64,000 bases of DNA, taken from Trebouxia sp. TZW2008 (taxonomy: Eukaryota > Chlorophyta > Trebouxiophyceae > Trebouxiales > Trebouxiaceae). Location of the stretch: positions 372,001-436,000 of the forward strand of contig BDIU01000033.1 in NCBI GenBank assembly GCA_002118135.1, read 5' to 3'. The notes beneath the pieces were generated by a model. The model searched no databases. It was not told where the DNA came from and was given only the letters and a program-made list of their open reading frames with translations. The position numbers and the translations under genes are program-made. Numbering within the stretch: position 1 is the first letter of the stretch; each line of letters begins with the position of its first letter. Of the stretch, positions 1 through 12,010 are shown in pieces.

Positions 1-283
1 ATCACATGCAGAAGGTGGCAATGCACTGACAATCATACAGAGCATGCTTGATGCTTGGCACAAAGCGCACTTAAATACATACACCAGATGTCAGGCCAGC
101 AGAGGCTACGTCACATGTTAAGCTAGCTAAGATTTGCAAAGTGCACATCTCAGTTAATTGGGACTGGGGCTGCCATTGGCACACCACACATTATGGAACT
201 GGGGCTCTGACCTTGCAGATCAACACAGCAGCACAAGTTGCAGTGCAGCCTTGGATGCTTGATGGTGACTGTGAGGCACTCAC

Positions 284-1058
284 CCTGCCTAACAGCTTCA
301 CTCCAGAGTGAACTTTTTTGCCAATAAGGCCAGCTTCCCGTAGTGTATGCATAGTTGTGACTGAGGAGGGATCAAGTCGCCCCTCCTTAATACGCCTGGC
401 TATATCATCTAGGTTCACAGTGAGCAAATCCTTCTGAAACCTGCAGCAAAGCAGAAAATCTATGCAAGGAATGACACTACCCCAGCATAGGCAGTAGGCG
501 TCAACAAGAAGGTGCGCAAAGGCCCCAGCTGCAAACATACGGGTTTGTGAAGCCTCGCTTTCCAATGCGCAAGCGCAGAGGAGTCTGACCTCCCTCAAAA
601 CCTAGCTTTGGATCTCGCCCTGCACAACGGTCAAGAGCGTGAGCTCAGCATGCCCAAGATGCACATGCATGCGAATGTCATCAAGTACACAAAGCAAAGT
701 ACCTGTTCTGGCCTTCTGTCCCTTATGCCCTCTTCCAGCTGTCTTACCAAGGCCTGAGCCAGTGCCTCGCCCAACACGCTTTGGCTGTAAGCGATCAAAA
801 CTGTCAATAAACTTTGTGTGGAACACTTGGATGCGCCTGCACCCGGTGGCTTACCGAATGTGTAGCTCCTGAGTTATCGCTTAGATTGTTCAATGCCACA
901 AACGACTCCGAGCCTTTGGGCAAAGTATGCAGAAGACTTGCAGTGTGAGGCAGCGTTGCTGGCAGCACGAAATGGGTAGGTTGCAGCGCCTGACACGATT
1001 GGTAGTATGCGGCGGCAAGACGACTCAGGCTCTTGATGCCTGCATTGACGTAGAGCAT
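284..1058 (-). CDS. mitochondrial large-subunit ribosomal protein L15 (uL15m), 3' end outside window
   Basis: Structural protein of the mitochondrial large ribosomal subunit. Four exons join in frame: 1058-855, 784-703, 619-541 and 440-284, all with GT donors and AG acceptors. Exon 1 begins at ATG 1058 with about 50 residues of leader rich in Ser, Leu, Ala and Arg (start [14 protein letters not shown]), which fits a mitochondrial targeting peptide, then the [12 protein letters not shown] segment. Exon 2 gives the Gly/Lys-rich L15 signature ([20 protein letters not shown]). Exon 3 gives [18 protein letters not shown] and exon 4 the [11 protein letters not shown] to [12 protein letters not shown] part. 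The [13 protein letters not shown] form is the bacterial/mitochondrial type rather than the plastid type. A donor follows the last codon at 284, so the C-terminal exon(s) lie left of the window. Family identity is secure; mitochondrial rather than plastid location is inferred. Confidence 0.93.
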
Positions 1059-1434
1059 GCCCCAAGCCCAAGCCGGTACAGAGTCGCTGATGGTGTAGTT
1101 ACTCGTTTATCATATGCTCGAAGACTGCGAAGTTATCGGCATCAATGTAATGCAAATTCCCTGCGCTACAGCAGCCACAACTTATCTCGGGATGTCCTGT
1201 TGCGGGCTTGAGCGAACAGGGGCCTTCAATCACAAGCAGTCGACCAAGCAGTCGACTGCAGAAAGCGTGCATTGCGCAACTTCTTCACTGCATGTTGAGC
1301 AGCATGGACACATGCAGCATGCTATTCAAGGAAAGGGTCAGCGCTGGGCAACGTATGACGCTGTCTGCACATGAGCTGCAATCTGAACATCAAAAGCCGT
1401 TGAGGGCTGTACAGACGCCTCTATCTACAGGCTC

Positions 1435-2199
1435 ATGTCTGCTCAAGCAGATCTGCTTGAATACATCGACTTCAAAAGCGTTGAGTGCTTGAACCAGCAG
1501 CCTGCACATCCGATTGGCAACGCCCTCAAGCAGGTGTTTTCTGTTGTTAAGCAATTTTCTAGGTCTGCAGCTGGCCTTGAGCGGAGCCTGGACCTCTGCA
1601 GGGTTATAGGGATGATCAGGGGCTGTACCTAGAGTCAGACACAGACGAACAACTGCTGATTCACATCCCATTCAATCAAGGCATGCACATCTGTTGCCAA
1701 GCAAGCAGCATGCGTCTTTCCTGTGCATTGCCTACTTGGCGTGGAGTTGGCATCACAGCTAGCTGATCTTCTGCTGCAGCTGTGAAGCTGAATTCGCTGG
1801 TCATCAAGAGCTCAGGCACAGAAGGCAAAGGCCCCAAAACCGTTCGCCTGTTCAAGAACACACCTAGCATTGGCTTTGGGGAAGCTGAAAATGCCCCGGC
1901 CATTCAGGAGTTTGAATTGACAGAGAAAGACTTGGAGGGTGCAGCATTGACCCTCAGGTCAGCTTTCACGCTTGTATGCAGCTGGGCAGATTGACAACAG
2001 CAAAGCCAAAACAATGACAAGTCACAAATTCTGCAGGTTTGTCAAGTTTCAATCTCTGACCTCACTCAGCATCTTTGTTGCAAGCAATCAAGGGGATGAA
2101 GATCAGACACGAATCCAGAAAATAGCCATATTTGGCCAAAGTGGCGAAACAATGAATGTGGCTGACATCAAGAAAGCTGGCAAAGAAGACAAAAATTAA
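1435..2199 (+). CDS. PITH-domain protein (thioredoxin-like C-terminal domain alone)
   Basis: A complete 172-residue protein made only of a PITH (DUF1000) domain, the proteasome-interacting module also found at the C-terminus of TXNL1. Exons 1435-1533, 1602-1680, 1780-1957 and 2037-2199 keep frame throughout. Diagnostic stretches in order are [48 protein letters not shown] with [16 protein letters not shown], and [19 protein letters not shown]. The ATG at 1435 gives [10 protein letters not shown], closely resembling the plant PITH-only protein (Arabidopsis At3g04780), so no thioredoxin domain is expected upstream, and I see no WCGPC motif there. Intron 2 begins with GC (exon end CAAG, then GCATGC) instead of GT. 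It likely acts in the cytosol with the 26S proteasome; that role is family knowledge, not visible here. Confidence 0.94.
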
Positions 2200-2500
2200 C
2201 AGACACTGCCAGCTGTTTGTGTGTCACCACACAGCTTTCAAATCGGATCTCGTGAAGTAAGGCAATGCAGAACTACAGCCTTGAGCCTGCAATAATGCAG
2301 TGTTGCTGTATCACTGGGGGTGAGCAAGTTTACGGAGTATGCAGGATAAGCTGCAACGTGCACTGCTAAGCAACACTGCCTCGAATTGAAAACTGACATC
2401 CTACAGGTGCTTACGGATGTGTAGCATATATAGCATGTCAGATGTACAACCATTGCTGCCATTCTTGTGCATGTGCACAAATGCTGAAGCCCTGGGTCAA

Positions 2501-2733
2501 AAGCAACATGTCAGGACCAAACAAGGCTTCAGGAGCAAGCTAACTCTGCCCGACTGTTGTCACCTCTTTGGCTGCAAACGCAGCAGCTGTACGTGGTGCC
2601 AATACTGGCCATATGGCGTGTCCTGCAGCTTTCGGAACTACGCAGCCTGCACACGCTCACTGGCATTGCTGTTCGCAATATTGATGGCTGTCGGGTGGCT
2701 TCCTCTGGGACGATTTTCATGTTGATCCACTGA
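2501..2733 (+). other. possible exon of unknown gene
   Basis: A frame without stops runs from about 2501 to a TGA near 2731. It has protein-like composition with Leu-rich helical character (QQLYVVPILAIWRVLQLSEL, then RSLHTLTGIAVRNIDG). It has no ATG of its own and I could not connect it in frame to a neighbour, so it may be an internal exon of a gene between 2.4 and 4.35 kb or chance. No family recognised. Confidence 0.25.
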
Positions 2734-3534
2734 GCCACAGTGCTCTTCATGCTGTAAGCTATTGCGCACTCTCACAAAGCGCTGTTGCGATATTGTTCTT
2801 GTCATTCCATGAAGACGTGGAAGGTGTCAAAGCGTGCATGCAAGCCAGGTCACTTTCTTTCGCAATCACCCAGAGGGCATCTTCCTGCAGCATGCTTCAT
2901 TTCAAGCTTCTTCGAGTCGCAGCAGCTGCGGCGCACGAGCTCACATGCACCTTATGTGAGGGTTACGGACAGTGTGCAAGGTCACAAAGTACTGCAAAAG
3001 ACGCGTCGAACGATGGTCACATGGTTATGCCAACTGGCATAAATTTGAATAGCAAGCTGGATGTAGTAGCATGACTAAGGCTCTGGACAGCATTTCCGAG
3101 TAGTGCAGCGCTACCCTTCGGGAGCATCCGAAATTCAAGTTTGCGCTGCTTATGACCGATCCACACACCGTTGCGCTGCAGATGCATCCTTGCCTTGTTG
3201 CGCTTGCAACTGACTTCGCTTTAGTCGGAGACTGAACAGCTCTTTTTGGCGGGTTGTGCGGACTAAGAGCACAACTTGCTCAGGGTGCAAAATCTTGAAG
3301 CTCCACGCCTTGCTGTCACAGCTTGATCAGCAGCCTGTATATCTGAGTTACCACTGAAAAGGTCAGATCCGAGGGTATTTTGCGCTTCGCAAGCTTGCAC
3401 AAGAGAGCATGCTGTCTGCCAACTACTGGCATGAACCTCGCAATATTTGCGCATCAGCCTACGTCTACTGCGGTTGGCGGCCGGTCTGTGCTTGTTATGC
3501 CGATCTGATGTCATTGATTTGCTGTGCAGACAAT

Positions 3535-4350
3535 ATGGTACAAGTTGAGCACATCTCGTTTTCCTTGAGACTCGGCGGCAGAACCATCGGTCGTGTGTCT
3601 GCGCTGCTGGACGTGGCAGAGAGCCTAGAATGTGCCAAAGGTAGGCGTCAATTGTTTCTCCGAGTCGGTGCGGACAAGTCCGCTTGATATTGTGACAGTG
3701 GCACAAATCCCGTTTTCACTCTGCAGGCACCCTGACTGAGGCTGCAGAGAAGGTGCTTGGCCACAAAGTGGTCATCAAGAGGTTTATGGTCACCATTTGG
3801 GGCAGAACTGGGTACTTGCAGCCAGAACAAGAGTCTGCTCCTTTGACAGGTGAGAATTAGCCTGCTGCTGCTTGCACTAGCACCCATGGTTTGGACATGC
3901 GCTGACAGGTAGCAAATCGTGCAGATTGCACATATGTGATGACATCCCGCAGCGCAGTACTGGATCTGGGTATTCCTGTTCACAACACAGAATTTATGCA
4001 GCACAAAGCACAGTCCCCTATGAGGCGCACCTCAAGCAGCAGCAGCATCTTGTCAGCTTGTGACCATTTTGAGTTCTACCGAGAGTGAGATTTTGATTGC
4101 CTAACAAGCCTCCAATTTTGCCAGAACTGGCAATGTCAGCCCAGCAAGCTAGCATATTTGCAACAGCGCGTCCTACAGGCTTGACTGCTTACAAGCCATG
4201 TAGCGTAGACAAGAACATGACGGTACAGACTGCTGGGTCATGCAAAGGCAGTTGTTTACAGCGCCTCTGACTCGCGTTCAGACAACATCAGACATTGCCA
4301 GTTTGGATGCAGAAGCTGCCTCTGCACTTCAAGCGCAATTGAAGGATTGA
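3535..4350 (+). CDS. small conserved-looking protein, function unknown
   Basis: Three exons (3535-3640, 3727-3849, 4262-4350) join with matching phases and give 105 residues from ATG 3535 to TGA 4348-4350. Donors are GTAGGC and GTGAGA; acceptors CTGCAG and TTACAG. The product reads VEHISFSLRLGGRTIGRVSA, then a Glu/Lys/Val-rich middle (GHKVVIKRFMVTIWGRTGYL) and an Ala/Gln-rich helical tail (DIASLDAEAASALQAQLKD). No signal peptide or membrane segment is visible. An earlier in-frame ATG at 3412 would add 41 residues that look less protein-like (Cys- and Trp-rich), so I chose 3535. I do not recognise the family. The frame consistency of the three exons is the main evidence that it is real; an extra exon between 3850 and 4261 cannot be excluded. 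Confidence 0.5.
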
Positions 4351-5640
4351 GAAACACAACCCTTGCACCCGTGCAAGGTGTCCTGAATGTGCTTCAGCAC
4401 AAAGCCAGACAGGAATTCTATACATAGCTGTGTACGCTCAACAAACTGAGCCTTATGCTCTTGTTGTCCATCCCCCTCTTTGATTTGATATGTCAAACTG
4501 TATACTATAGTGCATGTATGCCATGGTTCTGCTGGGTCCCCTCTCGCATTGATTGTGGGTTGGTCGCTTTGTTTAATGATTGTGCTTTTATTTGCCCTGT
4601 CTGCTCCTCTTGTGCTGATTTCTGTAGAGCTTGCTGTAGATGAGAGTCAGTAAATGTTGCAAGCATATGGCGTGTTTCTAGATCAGGGGTGTGAGGTACA
4701 GCAGTCAAAGTCTGCATGGGAATAGCACTGTGTTTGCTTTTATAATATCCTGTTGCGAGTAGCATAGACATCATAGTTGCACAGGTGCGGCATTTTCAAA
4801 ACTTGGTGCGTAGGTGCGCGCACCGAAGGCCTCGTACGGGGTGACCGTAATGTCGGTGAATATACCGTAAAAAAGCTCGTTTTCAGCGTAAAACAGCTCA
4901 CAACACTGAGCACAGCACCACCGCACCTTCCGCACCGGGCCATTTTCGGGGTGCGTAGGTGCGGGCCCGCCGTAGGTGCGTACGCGAATTGGTGCGCACA
5001 CGCACCTGTCATTTCTTATGACAAGCCACGTGCTGGATGGGTTCAAACGGTATGTAGCTCAGTTTGTGCATACAAATCTTGCTTCATCTGCTGTGCCGTG
5101 CAATGGCATGTTGTGCAAGGACTAGATACCTGCAGATGACACAGCTTTGGCAGCTTTGTCATCAGTTCCATATTCGCAAATCAGAACTGATGACACTGGC
5201 ACCGCTTGCGTGGTCTTCGCTGGGTATGCCATTCAATGATTGCTTGCAGATTGCATTCTTCGGACACAGCACAATCGTGTGTGCACAAGCACCCCTGAGT
5301 CTAGCAAAAGTTTTGCATTATGGCTAAGTGCACGGGTCATTCTCAAATAGTCTGGGTGCAGCCCCTGATGTGCTCAATCACTCAACAGAAAGCTGCGCAC
5401 ACTGAAGGCAAATGCTAGTGAGCATTGCTTGTTAAGTGCCTGCAATGTACGCTCCACATGTGCATGCCATTGACCAAAAAATGGCATTGCTGCCTTTCGG
5501 AAGCTGCACGCGAAATCAGTGTATTTTGTACTTGTGAAGGAGACCTAGCTTTGCAGCGGACCTCGCCGGCCCGTCACATCCGCTTTCACATGTAGGCGTT
5601 GTAGACAGACTTCCTTTGTATCAACGCATCATCTTCAGGT
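4351..5640. other. gene-free stretch with one GC-rich element
   Basis: Nothing I recognise as coding. It holds the 227-bp GC-rich element at 4782-5008 (listed separately) and otherwise ordinary intergenic sequence leading to the 5' region of the HEAT-like gene. Confidence 0.5.
4782..5008. mobile_element. GC-rich element with short inverted ends, possible MITE
   Basis: The block begins with CAGGTGCG and ends with its reverse complement CGCACCTG. It is packed with GGTGCG/CGCACC words in both orientations (for example near 4804-4822 and 4951-5000) and is clearly richer in GC than its surroundings. It carries no convincing ORF. No target-site duplication is obvious: the flanking octamers TAGTTGCA and TCATTTCT differ. 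So the mobile-element call is tentative. The alternative is a locally GC-rich repeat island. Confidence 0.4.
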
Positions 5641-5896
5641 GTGCCAAGCATCTCGAAGGTGCTGTGCCTTCGCAAAGAAAGGCTGATCAAGCTTGTAGCT
5701 TGCAGGGCCGGCCGACTGCGCACGTCATCTCAGTCACTGACGCACACTGAAATTGCCAAATATCGCTCGCATCAATCTTCAATCATCTTCCCTTACCAGT
5801 CGAGCACTGCCGCGTCTTCTCCGAGACCACTTCGCTGATTGATCAGCTGCTGTTGCAATCAAGTTTGGCTACTTGACGACAAGAGGAACATTGCAG

Positions 5897-8800
5897 ATGC
5901 TGTGTACGTCAGTAATTGATCGGCTTGACGTGTTCAATCCTCTGCAGATGCACTGCCACAAGACAGACACTTTGCAGCTGAGTGCTTCCTGTGCCGCCTT
6001 TTATGTATACCAGAAATTGAAAGAGCTTTTGGCTACAATGCCCAAACAGCTTGAGGGGAAACAAGCCATGCAAACAGCTGTGAAGAACAACATCATTTTT
6101 TGATGTTGCTTCAGAAGATGCTCGCTTAGCCACCATGGATGTGTTGCACACGCTTGCAGACATGACACCTAATGACTATGTGCTAGATGCTGGAAGCACT
6201 GATACGACCTCACACCATGACTTGCCATCATCAAGCAGCAGTGCTTGCCTCCAAGTGGTGCTTAACAGATTACAGCAGAGCCTTATTGACTGTCTTGAGG
6301 GTGCAGCACCAACAGAGACCTGCAAAATTGCGCTTACAGACTTGGCTGCAGACAGTGATCAGAGCAGTCCAGCCTTCAGCAATGCCCTTCTGCAGCAACT
6401 TGCGGACTGCTTTGTCTTGTTGAAGCTCATGGCGCTATCATGGGGCGTTGCAGAAGGTCTGCCTGACCCTCTTGATACAGGATTGCTCGCATCAATTGTG
6501 GAGGACAAGTTCTCAGCTATCGGAAAGCTTTTTGCTGGTTTAAGTGGTGAAGAGCTCACTAACAATCAGATCAGCTCAGCACACATTGACTTGCGCGTCT
6601 GGTTGGTCCATGCAACAGTTGTACTTGGGCAACAGCTGACTGTGGCACCAGAGCAAGGAACTTGGACTCTGACACTGTGTTGGACGCTGCAACAAATGAT
6701 GATTGAGATTGGCCACACAGCAGTAGCTTCTGAATTTGTCGAGCGAGGTAAACTAACTGCCAAATGCATGCTCCTGTGGCTGCTTCTTGCTCCAGGTTGC
6801 AAGCCTCTGCAATCAAGTCTTGCTTACTTGGATACATGAGAGATGCTTGTTGGCTTGCAGCATGCAAGAAGCAATTTGTGCGCAAGCAGCAAGCCATTAT
6901 CAGACAGCATCATGCTCAGTACTCCAGTGTTCGTCTCATAATATGCAACAGCGCCTGTGCTGCAAATGCCAAGTTTCTGGCTGCCTTGCAGGTGGACTGC
7001 CTGTCTTGCTCAACGGACTGCAAGGCGGTTGGGAGCATAGCGTGCTTGCTCACACATTGGTTTGCGCATTACTAGATGCAAGAAAGCTACCGATACATCT
7101 TTGCACCAAAATTGCCACTGAGCTTGAGCAAGGATCCGCTCTTTTGCATTTGGGCAACGCGCTTGCCAGCAGTGCTGCAACCTGTAGCTCAGGCAAGCTA
7201 GCCCCTTCAAACCTCAACATGCAGCTTAGCTGCTGTATGGCCATGTCACTGCAGCTTAACGCCTCACCATGCAGCACAGCAGCTGTATGGCTGTGTCAGT
7301 CCAGCTTCCTCATAGATGACTTCCGCTGATTTCTAATAAATGCTGGCACTGCATATCAGCCCAGTCCTGAATTGGTTGGGTGCATTCCTGCACCCAGACT
7401 GTGCAATGTCAGAGTGATTGTGCTACTAATGTTGCTGATGCTGCAGATTTTCTGGAAGGAAAATTCACTGGTGCCCACGTCACTCACTTGACGTTGCTGG
7501 GCAGCCTTGCTGATGCTATGAAATGCATTTTGCTCCACAGCTGTGGCCCTGCCCCTCAGCCAAAAGGGCCAGCGGGGAGGCTGGAGGCACATCATCTTAC
7601 CAAGACAGTACTCGTCGTAGCTATGACCATGGGTCATGCAATGACCCGGCCAGCATCAGAATGCAAGGATCGCAGTAGTGAGCTGCAAGGTCACATCAAC
7701 AGCTGTCAGCAGTCAGTGCAGACAGTGCTATGCTGTCTGGTCGCTGACTCTCTGCCGAACATGGAGGAAGAAGTAGCTAGCGTCGTCCGTAGCATCTGGC
7801 AGCCAACCCTGATTGCATGGAACCCACATGCAGCTGCAGACGAGCACCCAAGCAAGCTAGCATATGCAGTACTAAAACGGGCAGCTCGAGACAGCAGCGT
7901 TTTTGGCACAAGCAGCTTGCAATTGGATATCTGTTTCTTGAACACACAGTGTCTATGGAATGCGCTTGGTGAGTCTGCCCCAGCTTGAGTCACAGCATGC
8001 CCTGACGCATCTTGCTTGTAAGCTGTGCACAAGCAGCTGATTGCAATCAGTCCTGGTCCTTGCCTGCTAGGCTGGCTTAGTGAATGCATCTTTTGGCGCA
8101 AGCCTGCCTTGCAAGTGACACAAAATGACAGCGAGCTGTGCAATTGACATTAGCAGGCCATCTAGTGAGCATGCAGAATGATCAAGACTTGCCACCTTAG
8201 TTTATTTGAAGCTGCAAGTGGCCGCTAAAGCGAAGTTTGCTGAACAGAACTGCCGCTTCCAGTAGACTTGCCCAACACAAGTCATGGGTTGTGCTGCAAG
8301 TTCAGGCAGTTTCAGATGCTTGTTACAGTCTGATCCAAACATTGCCTGTCTGATTCTGTCAAACATTCAACACCGAGTCTGAGTGTGTCAACCATTCAAC
8401 ATATTGCCGCGAAACATTGGCAGCTTTTGTCTGCTCAGATCCAAGCTTTTGCATTGCAGATGTCTGCAACTGTCCTTGCTGTCACCAGCCTTCACCAACA
8501 GTCTGACCCAGTCTGGTTGCGTGTTTCTGCAGGTCGCATTGTGGACACACCAGATTGCCCAGAAGATGCTGCTACTGCTCTACTGGACGCTTTGTTCGCA
8601 GCACTCCATGATCCTGAGTGTGCCAAGAATGTCCTTGCATATCAGCAGCAACCCTGGCGAAGATACCCGCCCCAAGTTGTCCTTAGCAAAGCCAGCCATT
8701 CTTTAGGCCTGCTGCAAGATCTCAGTGGAGACGTGCTTGCGCAGCTGACAGCTACAGGTTGCCTATGCCGCCTCTGTTTGACAGAGATTGCAAATTTGGG

Positions 8801-10365
8801 GCAAGACAACAAGAGCAAAGCTACTCTGCCAGAGGACTCCTTCTGTCAGTCTGTCTTGGAGAGCGGCTGTTTTGCTACCATCACCTTCATCATGTATACT
8901 GCGCTTAAGGTCAGCAGTTTCAGCCATTGCTTGCGCTTGCTTGCTGCTTAGGGATTTGCAGTGCAGACAGGCAGGCTCAGGCCTGTTTTGAGCTGGTTGT
9001 GATGGCTCATGTGTATCCACTAGCCACCACTGCCTGTTGGGATGCGAAGAGAAGCAAGCGCACCCCCAGTGCCTATATGACCTGTGATAGTCATGTTGGC
9101 ACTCAGGGTCTATATGACAGCATCAACAGGCAGGGCAATGTGCAGCTCATGCAGCGCGTCATATCTTGTCTGCAAGCTCCTTTGCATTAAAATCCATGCA
9201 AAGCTCATCCATTGCATAAGGTGCTGTGTGCAGGCTCCTTTGCATTGAAGACAATGTGAAGCTCATGCGTCGCATGGTGTTCTGTCTGCTGGCTTTTGGC
9301 GGTGAAGACAATGCCAAGGTCATGTGCAAAATCATGGTTTGTCTGCATTCAAAGACAATGCGAAGCTCATTCATGACACAGTGTCTTGTCTGCAGGCTCC
9401 TTTGCATAAAAGACAAACTCAAAGCCTTTGCTGGACATTATGTTTTGTCTGCAGGCTATTTTACATGCAAGACAATGTACAGCTGATGCATGAAGTCATG
9501 TTTTGCCTGCATACAAGACCGTGCTCCTCTCCTAAGAAAAACGATGCAAAGCTCATCATGTCATGTTCTGTCTGCAGGCTCCTCTGCCCTGGTCTACTGA
9601 ATACACGGTTGCCCTGACAAGAGCACTGACCCTTTGCAGCAATGTTGGCCAGAGCTTGGAAAAACTATCAGAGCTCACAGACTCCTATGCAGAGGTACTG
9701 ATCTCCAGAATGACCAATCTTCAAAACCCCATGCACCTGTGATGTTTGCAGTATGAGTTTGCAAGTGAGTCCGAGCAAGTAGCAGGTACACTGCACGATG
9801 ATGCACCATAACAGTGCTGCTAGCAATTTCCAGCTGATAGCTAGAAACACATGCCACTGTGAGCGCTTGCATGAAGGTTTCAACAGCTTTGTCAGACAGA
9901 TCAGGCTCACAAGGCGCGTCAGTTCCTTGCGACAACCCAAACAGCGATGGCTGCACTGCTTGCTGCAGTGAAAGCAAAGTTTGTACTTGATCAAATGATT
10001 GGTGGCTTGATTGATTGCAGGACTTTGATGTGTCAGAAGCGCTTGGAGAGAAGCTGTCCTGCCTGTCAGATGTGACGTCAAACAAAGGCCTGCAGCGTTA
10101 CTTTCTGTATGCAGCCTTTGATGCTTTGAGCCTATGGGACACCTCGTACGCATCTGAGGTGTGTGAAAGTGGCTTGGCATGTATCTGTTGCATCACTTGG
10201 TGAGCTACTGTGATTGTGGCTTTGCTGTTTCAACCATGCTTGTTGCTGATGCTGCAACATCTGTTACAGGCAAAGATTGTCAAAGGTTACATACTTGTTT
10301 TGAGTGACTTTAGCTGTTCTGAGTCATCTTGCAATGCCTGGCGGCAAGGCTGCACCGTCTTATGA
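5897..10365 (+). CDS. large helical (HEAT-like) protein, function unknown, with a frameshift in its first exon
   Basis: Exons that join in frame are 6992-7192, 7447-7968, 8533-8909, 9578-9694, 10021-10158 and probably 10270-10365 (TGA at 10363). They follow a long first exon ending at 6747; its 5' limit is uncertain (ATG 5897 is one option). The protein is Leu/Ala-rich and alpha-helical throughout with no transmembrane segments, for example GLPVLLNGLQGGWEHSVLAH and GWEHSVLAHTLVCALLDARK, resembling HEAT/ARM solenoids, but I cannot name the family. The donor after 7192 is GC (TCAG then GCAAGC). In exon 1 the frame shifts at a run of six T (6096-6101): with five, the upstream frame (LKELLATMPKQLEGKQAMQ) would run straight into DVASEDARLATMDVLHTLAD. 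This is either a sequencing error or a disabling mutation. The gene may continue into the exon arrays at 10.6-13.6 kb and the U-box exons if 10363 is not the true end. Confidence 0.62.
9130..9590. repeat. intronic minisatellite that repeats a 3' splice site
   Basis: About seven degenerate units of 50-75 bp, each containing the words AAGCTCAT and TGTCTGCAGGCTCCTTTGCA or close variants. The last unit supplies the real acceptor (TCTGCAG at 9571-9577) and the first codons of the exon starting at 9578. The array is therefore a serial tandem duplication of the intron-exon junction itself. Confidence 0.85.
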
Positions 10366-10749
10366 AAGCAGATCTCGACCTGACCAATTGGCTGCAGTCA
10401 CGCCTCACAACATGGCAGGCACAAACCTGAAGACAAAGCCCAACAAGAAAGTGCATGAATTTTTCCGCCATGTGCAGTTGCTTTTTGCCAGATACCTGCA
10501 ACCTTTCAACAGTGTGCATAATGATTGAGTATGCTTGACATGCATGCGTCTGCTGAGCACAGCATGGTTTCACAGCTACATAAGTGAAATTGAACCCGGA
10601 AAGAGACAATTGCCTTGAATGAACCCAAAAAACCAGTCAACCAACTCAAAAATCATCAATCAGGCACGTACTCATACAAGAAAGGGAGGAAGACATAAAT
10701 TTGCCGTTACTTTTGGGATCAAACAGCAACCACTGACAACGTCTTTCTG

Positions 10750-11580
10750 CATGCAAGATTTGATGCCTGTGCTAGCTGATGTGCTGTTGCAATACGATGG
10801 CAAACCGAGCCAGCAACCAAGGACACTGTCTGCATTGTCGACAAGGGGACAAAACCTGCCTCACGGGAGCTCATCCAAGCCCAGCTTCAATGCAAGATGC
10901 TTGAGCTTGTCGCTAGCATGACATCATCTGACAGAGATGTTGCGCATGCAGAATCTGGTGCTGGCTGATCTGCTGCTGCGACACGGTGGCAAAACCGAGC
11001 CAGCCACAGAGGACACTGTCTGCATCGTCAACAAGGGGACGACAGCGACTTTGGCGTTATGGGAGCTCTGCCTTAGCCCCAGCTTTAGTCCAAGATGCTC
11101 GAGGTTGTCACTAGCATGATGTCATCTGACACAGATGTTGCGCATGCAGAATCTGGTGCCTGTGCTGGCTGAGCTGCCGATGCAACATGGTGGCAAAATC
11201 AAGCCAGCAACAATGGACGCCGTGTGCATGGTCAACAAGGGAACAACAGCTGCGCATCAGTGTCATTGGCCTCATGGGAGCTCTACCACAGCTCCAGGTT
11301 TAGTGGCAAGATGCTTGAGGTTGTTGCTAGCATGACATCATCTGACACAGATGTTGCGTATGCAGAATCTGGTGCCTCTGCTGGCTGATTTACTACTGCA
11401 ACACGGTGGTAAAACCGAGGCAGCAACAGAGGACACTGTCTGCATTGTCAACAAGGGGACACAAGCTGCACACCGTGTAATTGGCCTCATGGGGGCTCTC
11501 CCTCAGCCCCAGCTTCAGTGCAAATTGGTAGAGGTTGTTGCCAACATGACATCAAACGACAAGGATATTGCGTACGTGGG
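10750..11580 (+). repeat. four-copy tandem exon array, about 200-bp unit
   Basis: Units begin near 10757, 10950, 11147 and 11363. Each contains an acceptor (GCATGCAG or similar), then an exon with ADLLLQHGG, ATEDTVCIVNKGT and ending near VEVVANMTSND. Only the last copy (11363-11580) reads cleanly for about 70 residues, including AAHRVIGLMGALPQPQLQCK. The three upstream copies carry frame breaks, so they look like decayed exon duplicates. Composition suggests an ARM/HEAT-like helix pair; no family assigned. Confidence 0.8.
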
Positions 11581-11612
11581 AGCACATGTGGTACCTGTCA
11601 CTTCAGCAATGT

Positions 11613-12010
11613 TGGTGGACTATGCTCAAGACAGCATGGACCGCTGCATGCAGAGGTTGAACCTAGGCGAAGTGCCACACTTGAAGCCATACTTCATCAT
11701 CTGTGGTAGGCTTTTCTGCAACGCTTCTGACAATTGCCTCATCTGGCACGCATTGTGGTTCTCTGTTGTATGCTCAAGCCAGCATGAACAGCTATTTGCA
11801 GAGGTTGAAACTAGGCGATGTGCCACACTTGAAGCCATACTTCATCATCTGTGGTAGGCTTTTCTGCAACGCTTCTGACAATTGCCTCATCTGGCACGCG
11901 TTGTGGTTCTCTGTGGTATGCTCAAGCCAGCATGAACAGCTATTTGCAGAGGTTGAACCCAGGCGATGTGCCACACTTGAAGCCGTACTTCATCATCTGT
12001 GGTAGGCTTT
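11613..12010 (+). repeat. three-copy tandem exon array, about 148-bp unit
   Basis: Three nearly identical direct copies, starting near 11619, 11768 and 11916, each encode a short exon (YAQDSMDRCMQRLNLGEVPH then LKPYFIICG) followed by a donor-like GGTAGGC and the same intron sequence. High identity between copies implies recent duplication. Confidence 0.85.

Noticed and set aside
1060..1434. Thioredoxin domain upstream of the PITH domain
   Set aside because: No CxxC active site or thioredoxin-like frame was found, and the ATG at 1435 gives an N-terminus matching plant PITH-only proteins.
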